DNA from: Zygnema cylindricum
Lineage: Eukaryota > Streptophyta > Zygnematophyceae > Zygnematales > Zygnemataceae
Assembly (NCBI GenBank): GCA_037447655.1
Contig: JBBHKE010001905.1
Span: forward strand, 124,001 to 188,000
Length of the DNA: 64,000 nt
Reading direction: 5' to 3'
The position numbers and the translations under genes are program-made. Position 1 is the first letter of the stretch; every line of letters begins with the position of its first letter. The notes below the pieces were generated by a model. The model did no database searches and was not told the origin of the DNA. It worked only from the letters and a program-made list of their open reading frames with translations. Of the stretch, positions 41,996-53,941 are shown piece after piece.

Positions 41996-43304
41996 TGAAA
42001 CTCTGAGACCTCCATTGGCCCTCAGAGTATGCAGATCCAAAAGAAGCTAATCTAGATAGTGCCGACTCCAAGTTAATATAAACCCAAGTGACTGACCCCT
42101 TGACAGTCAAAACCCCAATATAGATTCACCCCTGTGAAATAACACTTTCTGTGTGCTCAGTTCCACCACAGAATGCAAAGTTAGAATATGAGATTTGGAC
42201 ACATTCACCCACTTTGACTTTCCCTTAGAAATACAGCCACCATGGCAGACTAAAACTCTGACCGACTACACCCCTGTGTAGCGTGGACTCCCCTGAGTCC
42301 GCAGCAAAAAGAATCACTGAAAATGGTCAAGTAAATTGATAGTTATGGCTGGCCAAAGTTTGCCATATATACAAGGTGCTCTGTGGGAGAGTAAGCTATC
42401 TACCTGAAATATTCTAAGTCCTAAACCCCTCTCTAAACCCTCTAGTACTGAGGTACGGACCAATCACATTACTGTATAGTACATAAAGGTACAGATGTCG
42501 GTGTACCTTTTGTACGATCATCGTACGACATGGCTTAAAAATCAACAAATGTCCTAACCGGATTCGCTCTTATAATCTCCGAAATTCCTGCCTCCTAATC
42601 TTATCTCTCCACGTGGTGCCAGGTCATACCGCATCATAAAATGGGTACCGTACAAGAAAGTACAAGTGCCGGAGTACTTTCTGTACGTACATTGTACGAT
42701 GTCGCCATACTGCGACATTTGTCACTCCCGGATTTGTTTTCTGCCGTTTTGGAAATTCCGTAATCCCGTACGATGTTGCCACGTGTCATCCGGAGTGGCG
42801 GCGTCTGCAAACTGCCAAATTTTCCTTTCCGCGATGTCGGCGCTAACCACGGCCGTCCGATTTACATCGTAATTAAAACTGACCGTCGAAATAAATGTCT
42901 GTACTATTTATTTCGTCCGGTACTAAAAATACAACTGTTTCTATGCCCTATATACCGTAACCCAGTTAAATGGAAAATCCTACCTATAACTATTTAAATA
43001 TTTATCAAACCCTATACGTACTAGCACTAGTCCTAGGCTAAAGGGACAAAGCTAACGGCTACGGGATGTTTGACGGACGGCAGGTACCATGATCAATTCC
43101 TGGGTCCGTCAAATACCTTTTTGGTAAACATACCTATTATCTATTCCTGTCTCTCTGTAGAGCTTAGGCACCCATGGCTCTAGCTCCCTCTCCAGCCTTC
43201 AGTGACTACAACAAGTGTGGGGGCTTGGAGAAGGGAGTCAGAGGCAGACTGCCTCTACTCTTTTTCCATCTAGTAAAGACCTAGAAAATACCCAAATATC
43301 AAGA
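41996..43304 (-). repeat. 5' LTR of M
   Basis: 1309 bp; the stem TTTGACGGAC/GTCCGTCAAA is at 43069-43113. The outer end reads ATCAAGA against ATCAACA in the other copy. Confidence 0.92.
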
Positions 43305-43308
43305 AGAG

Positions 43309-43323
43309 GGTGGGCCCATAACC
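43309..43323 (-). promoter_or_regulatory. Primer binding site of N (perfect)
   Basis: GGTTATGGGCCCACC in sense, between the N LTR and the M insertion. The upstream frame reads MEVLKFQVMGP across it. Confidence 0.75.
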
Positions 43324-43787
43324 TGGAATTTTAAGACCTCCATTGGTCCTCATAGTAAGCATCTCCATAGAAGTCCCTAGGACAACCCTTACCCCTTTGA
43401 GTGTGACTAAGAATAAGTGTCACCTTGAGTGACACCAGACTGAACATAATTCATCCCTGTGAAGAGAATACTTCTTTGAGTCTATTGCAAAAAGAATCAC
43501 TTGATTTGCTCCCTTGAGGAGTAAGTTATAAATGGTCAAAGGTGACCTTTTGTATAGATGCGTTGTGAGAGAGAGGCAGCTACCTAAGATTTATCTAAGT
43601 CCTAATTCCCTCTTTGAAACCCCTACTACTGTTGTGCTCGTCCAATCCTACAACTGTAAAGTAGAAGATGGTACAGGTGCCGTTGTACTTCTTGTACAAC
43701 CATGGTACGGCATGGCCGTCCCGCTGACTTCTATCAGATCCTGAGCAATAGTTGCTCCCTCCGCAATCTTTGCTGTCCACTGATAGG
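43324..43787 (-). repeat. 5' LTR of N, truncated by F
   Basis: Starts TGGAATTTTAAGACCTCC on the plus strand, C/M-like in its first 350 bp but a different subfamily from D. It stops at 43787, where the F LTR begins. Confidence 0.65.
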
Positions 43788-44750
43788 TGTTGAAATTGGA
43801 AATCTTTAAGTCTCAGTAAATTAGTGTGATAGCGGAAAGATAGTGAAATGTAACATAAAGGACACGCGCGTTCACTTAAAAACAGAACCGGTATTTTGGA
43901 ATGGCACCGACATCCACATACGCGCGTCACACATTGAACGAGATAAAGCAGATGGGACAAAGCAGCTGCGACGCAGATGGGACAAAGCAGTAGTGATGGA
44001 ACAAAGCAACTGCGGTTATTTTTGGATATGACTCGGTACGGGACGACGTAGCTGCAGCAAAGTTGCGGTGACGTTGAATATGATCCAGAACAGGACAAAA
44101 GTCAATGGATGAGATTCATAAAAGGATCACAAGTGATTTGCTGGTAGGTGTTTTTGCAACATCCGGATGGACGTATCCGGCCAATAGTAACTAAGCTGGT
44201 GGCAAGTAATTGTACGATCACTTAGTATTGATCTCTCAATAATATTGAGTGTACAGTGGTAGAATTAGCTTTAGCGTGATTCAGAGTACTTAGATCTTAG
44301 TGGTAGTTTAGATCTTGGACGTATCTCTCAAGAACACTTGTAACAGAGGTACAACACTATGTAGTAGAACAACTAGGAGTAGAAACCCCCTACGAGTATA
44401 AGACTTAGGACTTAGAACATTTGATGTATCCAGACTTCCAAACTGTGTAATCTGTAACCTGTTTTTGTGAAACTTTTGAGTTGCATATCTTGATCTATGT
44501 TGTATCAAATGGGCTAAAACTTTGGGAGTTGTCATTCTTTGTAATATCCTATACTGCGGTATAGTTTGAAGCAGTTTGGACAATTAAATAGGATTTGGTG
44601 AGCTGTAGAAAACAAGTGTTTGGTAGGACTCATGGTTAGCTTCTGTGATGAAATACGTCTACTTCTACTACTACTGCTGCTACTTCCCAACACGTCTACT
44701 TCTACTACTACTGCTGCTACTTCCCCTGCTCCAGTGGTTGTAGAACAACT
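43788..44750 (+). repeat. 5' LTR of F
   Basis: Starts TGTTGAAATTGGAAATC and ends GAACAACT (expected CA). A 40-bp tandem duplication of an ACTACTACTGCTGCTACTTC phrase occurs near 44660-44725. Homologous to the X LTR. Confidence 0.75.
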
Positions 44751-44765
44751 GGTTATGGGCCTGTC
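44751..44765 (+). promoter_or_regulatory. Primer binding site of F
   Basis: GGTTATGGGCCTGTC: the first 11 nt match the perfect site, the 3' part is changed. Confidence 0.65.
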
Positions 44766-45520
44766 ATCAAGAAATCATATCTTCTCGGGATAAAAATATG
44801 TTTATTGGGCGGATATGGTGGAAACGCACTTAAAAAATGTTAATCTTTTGGATATTTTGGATGTTTCACTAGCGGAATCGGATCCGTCTTGGTCGAAAAA
44901 AAAATCGCAAGCTCGATCTATTCTGAAATTTTGTATCTCAAAATAATTGGATATGTCTCGGATAAAAATGAAAAAGGCGATCGGTATCTAGAAGTCTCTC
45001 AAAGATGATTACAAAAAGGCTAAAGTCCAAGAAGAATTATTTTTGGCCGCCAAATTTGGGACTATTAATACACGGGAGGCACAATGGCTGAATATGGTAA
45101 CAAGTTTCAAATTCTTATAAACTCTCATGCCTGTGCAGGTGGATCTTTCCCTCAGTTTCAGCAGGCTGCGTTACTAATGAGGGGTCTTCCTAATACTATG
45201 AAAGCAGCGTCTGATAAGCTGAAACAAAAAGATAAAGCAAGCTGGACTTTACAATTAGCTATTAATTTTATATTAGAGGAGGAGGCTTATTCTAAAATTC
45301 TTAGTGGAGAAAAGCAGGTAGAGGCATTTATTGCAGATTTTGACGAAATGACACAGTTTAATCAGCAAAGAAATTAGTTTAACCATAACCAAAATCAGTT
45401 TAAACAGTTCAATCAGAGAGGAATTAGACAGTCTTTAAACGCTTATTTTTATTGTAATGAAAAAGGTCATGGATATAAGTTCCGTCCTAAGCTTAAGAGA
45501 GCTAGCGAAACAACTTTGTA
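44760..45520 (+). pseudogene. F gag, broken
   Basis: Begins near the primer site; KYVYWADMVETHLKNVN-like text lies near 44800. After several stops an open block 45084-45377 reads MAEYGNKFQILINSHACAGG, ALLMRGLPNTMKAASDKL and ends NQQRN. A stop then precedes a knuckle remnant (YFYCNEKGHGYKF-like near 45445). Standard copia Gag order, same type as A and B, not functional. Confidence 0.7.
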
Positions 45521-47309
45521 TAGGCCTGGACGGCCACAAAGTCGGTTCAATCAAAGTTTCACAGAATCTACGTCTCGAGGAAATGCACTATTCTCGGCAT
45601 CTTCATCTTACCAAGACGAGTCTCTGATACCCTATGACAAGGAGGAAGAGGAGTTATTCCCAATGGCTGCAGCAATGGAGGGTGTAAAAGACATTGGATG
45701 GATAATGGACAAAATAGCGTCGGCACACATGCTGGAACAAGGCAATTTTCAAAAATTTGAAGTCCACACCCGAGGAAAATATCTACTATGCCTGTGGTAT
45801 GAGTGTACAAACACGTGCTGTAGGTGATGTCTCCTTGCAAGTTGATATAGAAGGAAAGCTAGTTGATAGAACTCTTCACAATGTTCTCTTTATCCCGAAT
45901 TTGAAGAAAAAATTGTTTTCAACTTCTTTGGTAGAAAGTAAAGGGTTTGAGGTCAATTTGAAACATGGTCGACAGGTTCTTAGCAATAATGGAAAAATTG
46001 CGGTCACAGGCATCTAGAGATGCCAACAAAACGTATTGAATGGATATGCTCGATAATAAAGAAAATGATGTTTTGTATTCCGGTGCATTATCTTCAGATG
46101 AGCTGTGGCATAAGAGGTTAGGTCATGTGCACTATGACAGTTTGAAAAAAATGGTATATGTTGGTAAAACAGAAGGAGTCAATCTTTCAATTCAGTCAAC
46201 TAGAACGTGTGATGGCTGTGCACTAGGAAAAATACACAGATTACCGTTTCCTCAGGAATATGAACATCGGTACACTAAACTTTTGCAACTTGTTCATTCT
46301 GATGTTTTCGGACCTACGAAGAAACCATCTGCCGGGGGGATGAAATATATGGTTACGTTTACACATGATTTTTCAAGGTTTACTAAAGGCTATTTCATGA
46401 AAGAGAAGAGTGAAGTCTTGAGCCATTTCCAACACTACAAGGCATGGGTGGAGAAACTACATGATGCGCCAATTTTGGAACTCGGATCGGAAAACGACGA
46501 CGAATATACATCAAAAGGGTTTGAAAACTTTCTACTTCAAGAAGGTATAAGTCATCAGCTAGCTGTTCTATATTCAGCGGAATAAAATGGGGTATCAGAA
46601 AGACTAATAAAACTATCACAAAGAGCTCTAGGTTTATGCTTGCAGATAAAGATGTATATCTGAAATTCCGGGCTGAAGCATTAAATTGTGTTGTTTATAT
46701 AAAGAATAGAATAGGATCAAAATCGGTAGAGACTACTCCTTACAAGGTCTGGAGTTGTAGAAAACTAGATGTTAGTCATTTCAAAGTCTTTAGTACCAAA
46801 TGCTTTATATTAGATACATCTAAAGACAGATGGAAAATGGAACTGAAAGGATTGCCGGGTATTTTGTTGGGGTATGATTATCACTCCAAAGGATATAGAG
46901 TCTTTGTATTTGAGAAACAAAAAATAATTGTAGCAAGGAGTATAATTGTAAAGGATGAGCTTGACTCAATAGATTTATTTAAAATGACAGACCAGCAAAA
47001 GCAACAAAAAGTATAGGTATATGTCATTTTCGATTGCAAACAAAAGATTGTCACACAGATGCAAAGGCCTCTGGTGGTGACACCAGTGTCTAGATTAACC
47101 AAGTTCCTCATCGAGTTTGGTTTCAACCCGGTGACTAAAACTTGAATCCTACGGATTCTACACTGAGACAAAAGAGAAATGTGAGGGATTCAACGATTTC
47201 ATCCTCACAATTTTCGAGGAGAAGACGATCCAATAGCTACAAGTAAACTCCCACTTTGCCTACTCTGCGGCCTCATGGGAGCCTGTGACCATTCGGGAGG
47301 CCTTCTCAT
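45516..47309 (+). pseudogene. F protease and integrase, broken
   Basis: The protease region at 45640-46010 has GWIMDKIASAHMLEQG, where the family DSG is lost (DKI), and IYYACGMSVQTRAVGDVSLQ. Pre-integrase 46100-46260: LWHKRLGHVHYDSLKKMV, CDGCALGKIHRLPF. Integrase core 46290-46590: VHSDVFGPTK, FTHDFSRFTKGYF and SENDDEYTSKGF, where NGGEY has become NDDEY. The tail frame at 46636-47016 has FRAEALNCVVYIKNRI and YKVWSCRKLDVSHF. It ends at EAFS where E inserts. Loss of the protease aspartate triad makes it dead even apart from stops. Confidence 0.8.
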
Positions 47310-47998
47310 TGCTGTTTTGGAAACCTTTAGTACTCTCTATATCTCGTGTGTGAGAGAGAGATTCCGGACCTAGTCGGTTTTGTGTACTGACTGAGTTAAC
47401 GTAGACGATATTTAGTGTGGTATGTAACTCCAAAGGGAGAACACATATTTTGTACACTCTATGTACACGTGTCGGTGCGTGAGAAAGTCAAGGTTGTTTG
47501 ATTTGGATGACAAAGTACAGATTCACTTGGGGGACCGGATTTACACGTGGAGGTTCATCTTCGGTGATGAACGAATGCGCGGACGCCGGACGGAGTTCGC
47601 CGTCATTTTTAGAAGAGAAATATTGACCGTGCCGTCATTTCAGCGGACGAACTTTGACTGCGTACTTTAGCGACGACTAGGGTTAAGGATAGATGTAAAT
47701 ACTTGTACAGTAGACAGCCGGGTTTAGTTTGATTAATGTTAGGGTACCATAAGACCATGGTAATTGTAGTATGGTAGATCAGTTTAGGTTCACTTTGTAT
47801 ATGTAGGACATAGAATATTTTGGAGCTAGGATTTCATTATATCAAAAAACTGCGAAATGTCTGGTTTGCTTGGGGCTTCATTGTAAAGTCGGTCTTTTGT
47901 GGTTTCTGTGGGAGTTTCTTTTTTTGTAATCTGAATATTATGGCAACTGCTGGTGCTTCTTTTTCTTCCTCTGGGTCATCGATTCCCTCAAATTAAGA
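47310..47998 (+). repeat. 5' LTR of E
   Basis: 689 bp, starts TGCTGTTTTGG (expected TGTTG). It lacks about 125 bp present in the 3' LTR after AAAACTGCGAAA. The gag ATG (ATGGCAACTGCTGG) is inside it at 47939. Confidence 0.8.
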
Positions 47999-48013
47999 GG
48001 TCACGGGCCCACC
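47999..48013 (+). promoter_or_regulatory. Primer binding site of E (variant)
   Basis: GGTCACGGGCCCACC, 13 of 15 to the perfect site; both changes are shared with element B. Confidence 0.6.
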
Positions 48014-48842
48014 CTCATAGATCCCGTTGTTTAATGGCCAAAGATATATATATTGGGCAGATTTGACCTAGTCTTACCTTAAGCAAGTAAGATTGTATGA
48101 TGTGATTTCTGGTGTTCTTCCGGATAAGGATCCAGACTTTGAAAAGAAAAATGAGGATCCATTGCATGTTTTTTAGTTACTCTTGCCCAAAGATTTAAAC
48201 ATGACCTATATCAATATCTCTAAAACATCTGATAAATGGAAGGCTTTGCGGGAGTCTTGTGTCCTAGCAAGTGAGCAGAATGAGTTTATTACTTCTGGGA
48301 AAGTTTGGGATTATAAGTATATCGGGGGTGATATGAACTCTTATTGTAATGGCTTGAAGCTTTTGTTGTCGAAAAATGCATGTTCCGGGGGGAATTTTCC
48401 TCCCTATCATCATGCCATGATTCTAATCAGAGGGCTTCCTACTGAATATAAAGGAGCCGCTGAACAATTGAAAAGGTTAGAGAAGGCTAGATGGAATATA
48501 GAAACTTACATTCTAGAGGAAGAGTCAACTCAAATAGCATCGAATGGTGGAAAATCAAAGGTAGCTTACAATGCTCAGACATATAGGTCGGTAGGATTTT
48601 TCGGAAGTAGGAACTTCACCCCTAATCTTTATTATAGGCAATATGATTGGTGTCTATTGCTTTGGTCAACGTCATGTTTTTCGGATGTGCTTGGAATTTA
48701 TAAAAGCATGTGAAACAGGAATTTACCGTGCGGGATGGAAGGTGCGATTGGAGGAACCACCTTCAAATGGGCCGACGTCAAAATTGCCGGTGAAAAAATG
48801 CGGCGTTCTTTGCATTCGACGAGACACCACAAGACGAACCAT
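48000..48842 (+). pseudogene. E gag, broken
   Basis: VTGPPS-type start at the primer site, a stop near 48070, then an open block 48183-48713: MPKDLNMTYINISKTSDKWK, KVWDYKYIGGDMNSYCNGLK, MILIRGLPTEYKGAAEQL. A knuckle remnant (VYCFGQRHVFRMCLEF) lies near 48650 in another frame. Typical copia Gag of the A/B/E type. At least two shifts. Confidence 0.75.
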
Positions 48843-49891
48843 TGGGGGAAAAAGATGATGTGGTTAGATTTCAGCAACCGGAGGACGATGAGTTTTTTGC
48901 CTTTGCGAAAGATCTCATGGAGGGGCCTCAAGAGAATGGATGGATTATGGACTCCTGGTGCTCTTCCCACATGTGCGGCAACATGGCTTACTTCAAAACC
49001 CTTACTCCAATCCCGACTCGTCGAATTTACTATGCGGATGACAGCAGTGTGGAGGCTACGGCAAAGGGAAGTGTAGAGTTAGAATGTGACATCAATGGAC
49101 ATATTGTAAAAAAAACCTTACATGATGTTCTCTACATTCCAAAGTTTAAGAAAAAATTGTTTTCCACTTCGGTGGCTGAAATGAAAGAATTTGAAATTTT
49201 GCAAAAGAATGGGAAAAAGGTAGTAAGTAAAGATGGGAGAGTAGCCTTGGTAGGAACTAGAGACCGAAACTTGTTGTATCGGATGGACTTGGCTAATGAA
49301 ATTGACTTTGCATACTCTAGTGTCCTTCCAAAAAATGTTTTGTGGCATAAGAGGCTTGGTCATGTTCATCATGAGAAACTTGATAAAATAGTGAAACAAA
49401 ATATGATAGATGGTGTAAAGTTAGGAAAAAAAGAGTCTCGTGTATGTGATAGTAGTACTTTGGGGAAGCTTCATAAGCTATCCCTACCTCAGACAACAGA
49501 TAACTAGGCCACGTATTTGCTGCAAATTATTCATTCGGACGTGTGGGGCCTGTCAAAAGTCCCTTTCCTAAGTGGCTGCCAGTTTCTAGTAAATTTTACG
49601 GATGACTTCTCACGGTACAATAGAGTTTACTCCATGAAGGAAAAGAGTGAAGTGTTCACTCACTTCAAGCATTTCCGAACGTGGGCGGAAAATCTTCACG
49701 GGAAGCCTATTCTCTCTCTTCGGTCCGACAACGGAGGAGAATATATTTCGAATGCATTCTCAAGCTATTTAAAGGAACACGGCATCTCTAGTCAATTTAC
49801 AGTTCCCTATACTCCGGAGCAAAACGGAGTATCCGAAAAACTTAACCGGACTTTAATGGAGAGTGCAAAATCTATGATGTTAGATAAATGA
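48842..49891 (+). pseudogene. E protease to integrase core
   Basis: Block 48842-49507: GWIMDSWCSSHMCGNMA (family DSG reads DSW), IYYADDSSVEATAKGSVEL, VLWHKRLGHVHHEKLDKI, VCDSSTLGKLHKLSLP (the zinc CxxC is damaged). After one stop, block 49517-49891: LQIIHSDVWGLSKVPF, NFTDDFSRYNRVYSMKEKSE, LRSDNGGEYISNAF and TPEQNGVSEKLNRTLMES, keeping the integrase D, D and E positions. A stop ends it at 49891. Confidence 0.78.
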
Positions 49892-51376
49892 ATAGATATC
49901 AAGTTTTGGGGTGAGGCTTTCTCTTGTGCATCTTATATTAGGAATATAATAGAAACTAAGGAGGTAAAAGGGAAGACACCTTATGAAATGTGGACAGGAA
50001 AGAAACCCAATGTAAGTCACTTCCAGGTTTTTGGTAGTAAATGTTTTATTTTGGATAATCTTCCTATTTCTAAGCTTCATCCAAAATCTGTCCCGAGAAT
50101 TTTTATGGGTTATGATGATGAGTCAGTACACTATAGAGTTTACAACCCAAACAAGAAAACTCTTCAGGTTGCTTGGAATATTCAGGTTAAGGAAGAAAGT
50201 CAATCGGTTTATGTTTTTGGCGTGATAGATTTTGAGAAAAATGCAAAAAAATCAACAATATGTAATTTTGAAAATGTTCCTCTTTCCTCTTTCACAAGTC
50301 CTTCCTCTATTCCTACTCCGGTATTTTTGGTCATTCAACTTGTACAGCAAGCTCCTCCTCCTCCCCCACCTCCTCCTCCTCCTCCTCCTTCTCCTCGACG
50401 GCAACGTACGGATCCAACAGTTCAAGCCTCAGATTTTCCGGGGGAAGAAGGCAAAGCAGCAGGCTGCGAGGTGAACCGGTAGAACATGCTCTAATTTCTG
50501 CCACCACAATGGAGCCGGCCACCATACAAGAAGCTTTTTCAGCCCCGAAAAAAAATCAATGGATCTTCGCGTTGAATGATGAAATGCGATCGATAATGGA
50601 GGCTCAAACTTAGGAGCTTGTGGAGCTTATGCCGGATCAAAAGGCCATCGGTTGTGAGTGGGTCTTCAAAGTTAAGCTAAATCAAGATAATTCAATTGAA
50701 ACATATAAGGCTATGCTTGTTGCAAAGGGCTATAGTCAGAAGGAGGGAATTGACTATGAGGAAACTTTCTCTCCAGTTGTCTGGTTTCAACCTGTTAGAA
50801 TTCTTTTGTCTTTAGCAGCCATTGAGGATATGGAATTACATCAAATGGATGTTAAGATAACTTTCTTGCATAAAGTTTTAGAGGAAGTGATCTATATAAA
50901 GCGGCCAGAAATGTATGCAGAGAGCGGAAAAGAAAATCTGGTCTGTTAACTGTTAAAATCTTTGTACGGTCTGAAGCAGGCTCCACGTTAGTGGAATCTG
51001 AAACTAGATGAGTTTCTAAATGGTCTCGGTTTCGTGAGGATTAGTTCAGATAGCTTTGTCTATATTATGGAAGGGGGAGATAAGATTATTTACATTGCTC
51101 TGTATGTAGATGATTTGCTGCTACTGAGTAAGTCATTAAATGAGATTAACAAAATAAAGGCAGCCTTGAATTCCAGATTTGAGATGAAAGATTAAGGGGA
51201 GGCAAAGTATTTTCTTGCGATTCAAGTAGAAAGGGATAGAGATAGGAGAACAATCTATCTAACACAGCGGGATGCGATTGCGAATATGCTTAACAAGTTT
51301 GGCATGGCAGATGCAAAGGGAATTGCCACTCCCATGGAATTCAAGCAAAAGGTGGAAGGCATGGAGACCAAGAAAT
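49892..51376 (+). pseudogene. E integrase tail, linker and RT, truncated
   Basis: Tail block 49988-50482: MWTGKKPNVSHFQVFGSKCF, VYNPNKKTLQ, then a linker with a run of more than ten prolines (50357-50398) and [15 protein letters not shown] 50620-50949: [53 protein letters not shown]. Further RT text to 51376 includes CTGTATGTAGATGATTTGCT, the YVDD box region (LYVDDLLLLSK), then TPMEFKQKVEGME. RNase H is absent and E LTR sequence follows. Confidence 0.78.
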
Positions 51377-51388
51377 AATGACCAAGCT

Positions 51389-51882
51389 ATCATTTCAGCA
51401 GACAAACTTTGACTGCGTAATTAAGCATGGGCTAGGGTTAAGGATTGATGTAAATACTTGTACGGTAGACGGAAGGGTTTAGTTTGATTAATGTTTAAGT
51501 GTACTGGCAGACCACAGTAATTTTGGTACGGTGTAGATCAGCTGTAGGTTCACTTTGTATATGTTGGACTTAGAATATTTTAGAGTAAGGAATTCATTGT
51601 ATAGAAAAACTGCGAAAAAGTTTTTGTGCACTTTTTGAATTGCAAGATCATTGTGATCTTTTGGCAGAACCTTGTGAAATTCTGCATGAGGTTTTTTTAT
51701 TATATTGGTTATAGTGTGGCAAATGTGCATACCTAGTGTGTGTCTCGTTTGTTTGGGGCTTCATTGTGAAGTCGGTCTTTTTGTGGTTCTTGTGAGAGTT
51801 TCCTCTTTTGTAATCTGAATATTATGGCAGCTGCTGGTGCTTCTTTTTCTTCCTCTAGGTCACCGATTCCCTCAAGTCAACA
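51389..51882 (+). repeat. E-family LTR fragment
   Basis: Starts inside the LTR at CATTTCAGCAGACAAAC (compare 59745) and ends TCAAGTCAACA. The front of the LTR is missing, as in element B. Right flank ATGTC does not match CTCAT. Confidence 0.8.
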
Positions 51883-52034
51883 ATGTCCACACGAAGAGCT
51901 TACCAATATTAGTGTGTTTTTCATGAGCGACTTTTTAACCGGGCCCGTTAATTATTCTACGTCCATGACGTGACAACTATCCTTGTTTTCAGTGTTTTCC
52001 ACACTAGTTCCATGCATTTTGCCCTTCTCCAATT

Positions 52035-52230
52035 GCTAAACGTGCCTTTTGTTACTTGCAAGGCACCAAATTTCTTTGCCTCACTTACACCTCTTGTGGC
52101 TTCGCTAGCCTTCTCGACCTTGTCGATTCCAATTTAGTCCAAAAAGGACTCTCTCATCGCTCTACCACAGGCTCGTGTTCTTTCTTGGGCAGTGGGCTTA
52201 TTTCTTGGTCTCGCAAAAAAAACCTACTAA
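52035..52230 (+). pseudogene. Copia RNase H fragment of another lineage
   Basis: A readable frame, RAFCYLQGTKFLCLTYT then HRSTTGSCSFLGSGLISWSR, matches the copia RNase H start (R-x-L-x-Y-L-x-G-T and R-S-T-x-G). The middle SDADW-type block is degraded to VDSN. No other part of this element is seen on the plus strand nearby. Confidence 0.65.
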
Positions 52231-52379
52231 AACTTATTCTAATATTGAGGTATGGTAAATGGTGTAGAATCTTAAGTAAAAGACATTCACTCTAAATAAA
52301 TTAACAAAACATAAATCATTACACAACAGAAGCTCATAAAAGACGAAAGGAATACTGAGCCAAAAAGATTTATGTGTTC

Positions 52380-53190
52380 TTGGCCGAAGCCTCTTAACAT
52401 CATCTCTCTTCGCTCTTCTCTCTCTTCTCTCTCTTCTTAAGTAATCTCTACACCAAGATTAATCATCTAAGATAGATTGATTAATAAGATAAAAATAATC
52501 TGCACATGCACACTACTTCATATATACTCGGTACTCTGCACCAAGAGATAACAAGGTTAGAGAGGCAGAACTTAGCGTAGCCACGAAGTCTGTCCCTAGT
52601 TGACTGTGCACACTGCAAGGATGTTTCCACAAAGAAAGTAGCACGCGCTTTCTTCCTTTGAAACGACTAAATCTAAACGTTGACTTAAACACGTGTCGTC
52701 ACACGAAAACACATGCACGCAAAATGAGACACCTGCGCACGAAAACATAAAGTGACGCGAAACAAAATAGTACGTTTCGTTCGCGGATAACAAAAGTACC
52801 GCCGCGAAACGACATCGTACATTTTGTATGATGACGTGATACTTCACGTCTAACAAATAAATGTTAGTATGTCGCTTCGCGAAAATACCGCGAAACGACA
52901 ATAACCCAACAATCCCCCTCTTATTGTCGAAATCGCCAAACTCTTTAAAATATTCCAAGTTTTAGTCGCCCCCTCTCAAATACATCATGCGTAGCTGCTT
53001 TCGTCAGCAAGTATGTTGCCTCCTCTTTTGTGGGTACGTACGAAAATACAATCTCTTTTGCCGTAACCAAATCTCTTACAAAATCTCCTTACAATATTGA
53101 GCTTGACTAGATTTAATGTTCCCCTCCTTATCGCGTTTCACTTTAATTCCAAAAATATAGTGTACCTCTTTGTCAAGCTCAGGTGCTTTT
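52380..53190 (-). mobile_element. Copia element J remnant: LTR and pol end
   Basis: The LTR (sense start TGTTGGGTTATTGTCG at 52911; left end uncertain) is preceded in sense by the polypurine tract AAGAGGGGGAT. Upstream pol text reads EIVFSYVPTKEEATYLLTKA near 53020, the RNase H end, and an RT end near 53140 (FGIKVKRDKEGNIKSS-like). The part between is deleted. A different lineage from the others, rich in CGCGAAACGAC words. Confidence 0.6.
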
Positions 53191-53469
53191 CAGGCATACC
53201 TTTATATCACCAAGGATTTTCGGGCCCTTTATACTCTGTACGGTGTTTAGAGTACGGAGGAGTGAGTGCACCAAGCCGGACGAGATCCTTGTATAGTGAG
53301 CGGAACTCACTTTATTTTGCGCCAAACAGAGGCTGGATGACAAAGTTCTACCGTCTCAAAGGTTGCAATTTCGTTACAGGGAACCATTTGCCACCAGCCC
53401 CTTTGGGGGGTACATTGTGGATTGCCACGTAACTTTTCGGATTTGCATTTAGATTATGCTGGTAGCCGT
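53191..53469. other. Unassigned sequence between J and I
   Basis: No clear domain in any frame. It may be a scrambled copia remnant; a short Arg/Ser-rich plus-strand frame here has no family resemblance that I can see. Confidence 0.3.
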
Positions 53470-53479
53470 CAGTAGAGAT

Positions 53480-53866
53480 TTAGTTCAGTCTCTGCTGACT
53501 TTTCGTTCTTCCCCCTTCAAAATCGGACGCCGGTATAGAAGGCATCCTTGGGTTTCGTTTAGGGAGATTTTCAGCTCCCCTATCTTCCAATTCCGGTGTC
53601 TCATCAAGTTCCTCATCGGTTTCCACTTCGTATTGTGGCGTTGCCTCGGATGTTGTCCTTTTTTCCTTCTCCTTTGGTAGATCTGCAGATTTTTCTTTTT
53701 CTCCCTCTTCTTTCTCTTCATTTTCAAAATCAAAGTCAGAAAACTGATCCGTTTCAAATCTGATTTTGACTTCCTTATCATATTTGAATGGATCAATGGA
53801 CTTCTTTTCATTCATCACCACTATGTGTTTCACTAAAATTATACCTCTCTTTTTCAAGTCATACAT
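53480..53866 (-). pseudogene. I pol linker fragment
   Basis: MYDLKKRGIILVKHIVVMNE followed by a very acidic stretch rich in E, K and D, then MPSIPASDFEGGRTKSQ. This corresponds to residues 90-205 of the C pol frame. The element is cut just after it. Confidence 0.7.
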
Positions 53867-53941
53867 TCGGTATCCTTTTGTGCTCTCATCATATCCTACA
53901 AGATATCCTGGCTTCCCTCTCCCCTCTAGCTTCTATTTAGT

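Larger units (their letters stand above)
39873..43304 (-). mobile_element. Non-autonomous copia element M
   Basis: TSD AGAGG at 39868-39872 and 43305-43309. Two LTRs of exactly 1309 bp (39873-41181 and 41996-43304), about 97 percent alike by eye in sampled stretches, surround an interior of only 814 bp. The interior has a polypurine tract (RC of ctccctttattttc) but no recognisable primer site after the 5' LTR: sense TTTCA is followed by ATGAGTAAAG. It holds one 246-residue frame. It is inserted exactly at the gag start of N. Confidence 0.9.

Noticed and set aside
52380-52911. A stress-gene promoter (CACG and CGCGAAACGAC words)
   Set aside because: The right end TGTTGGG...polypurine junction and the adjacent RNase H end show it is an LTR.
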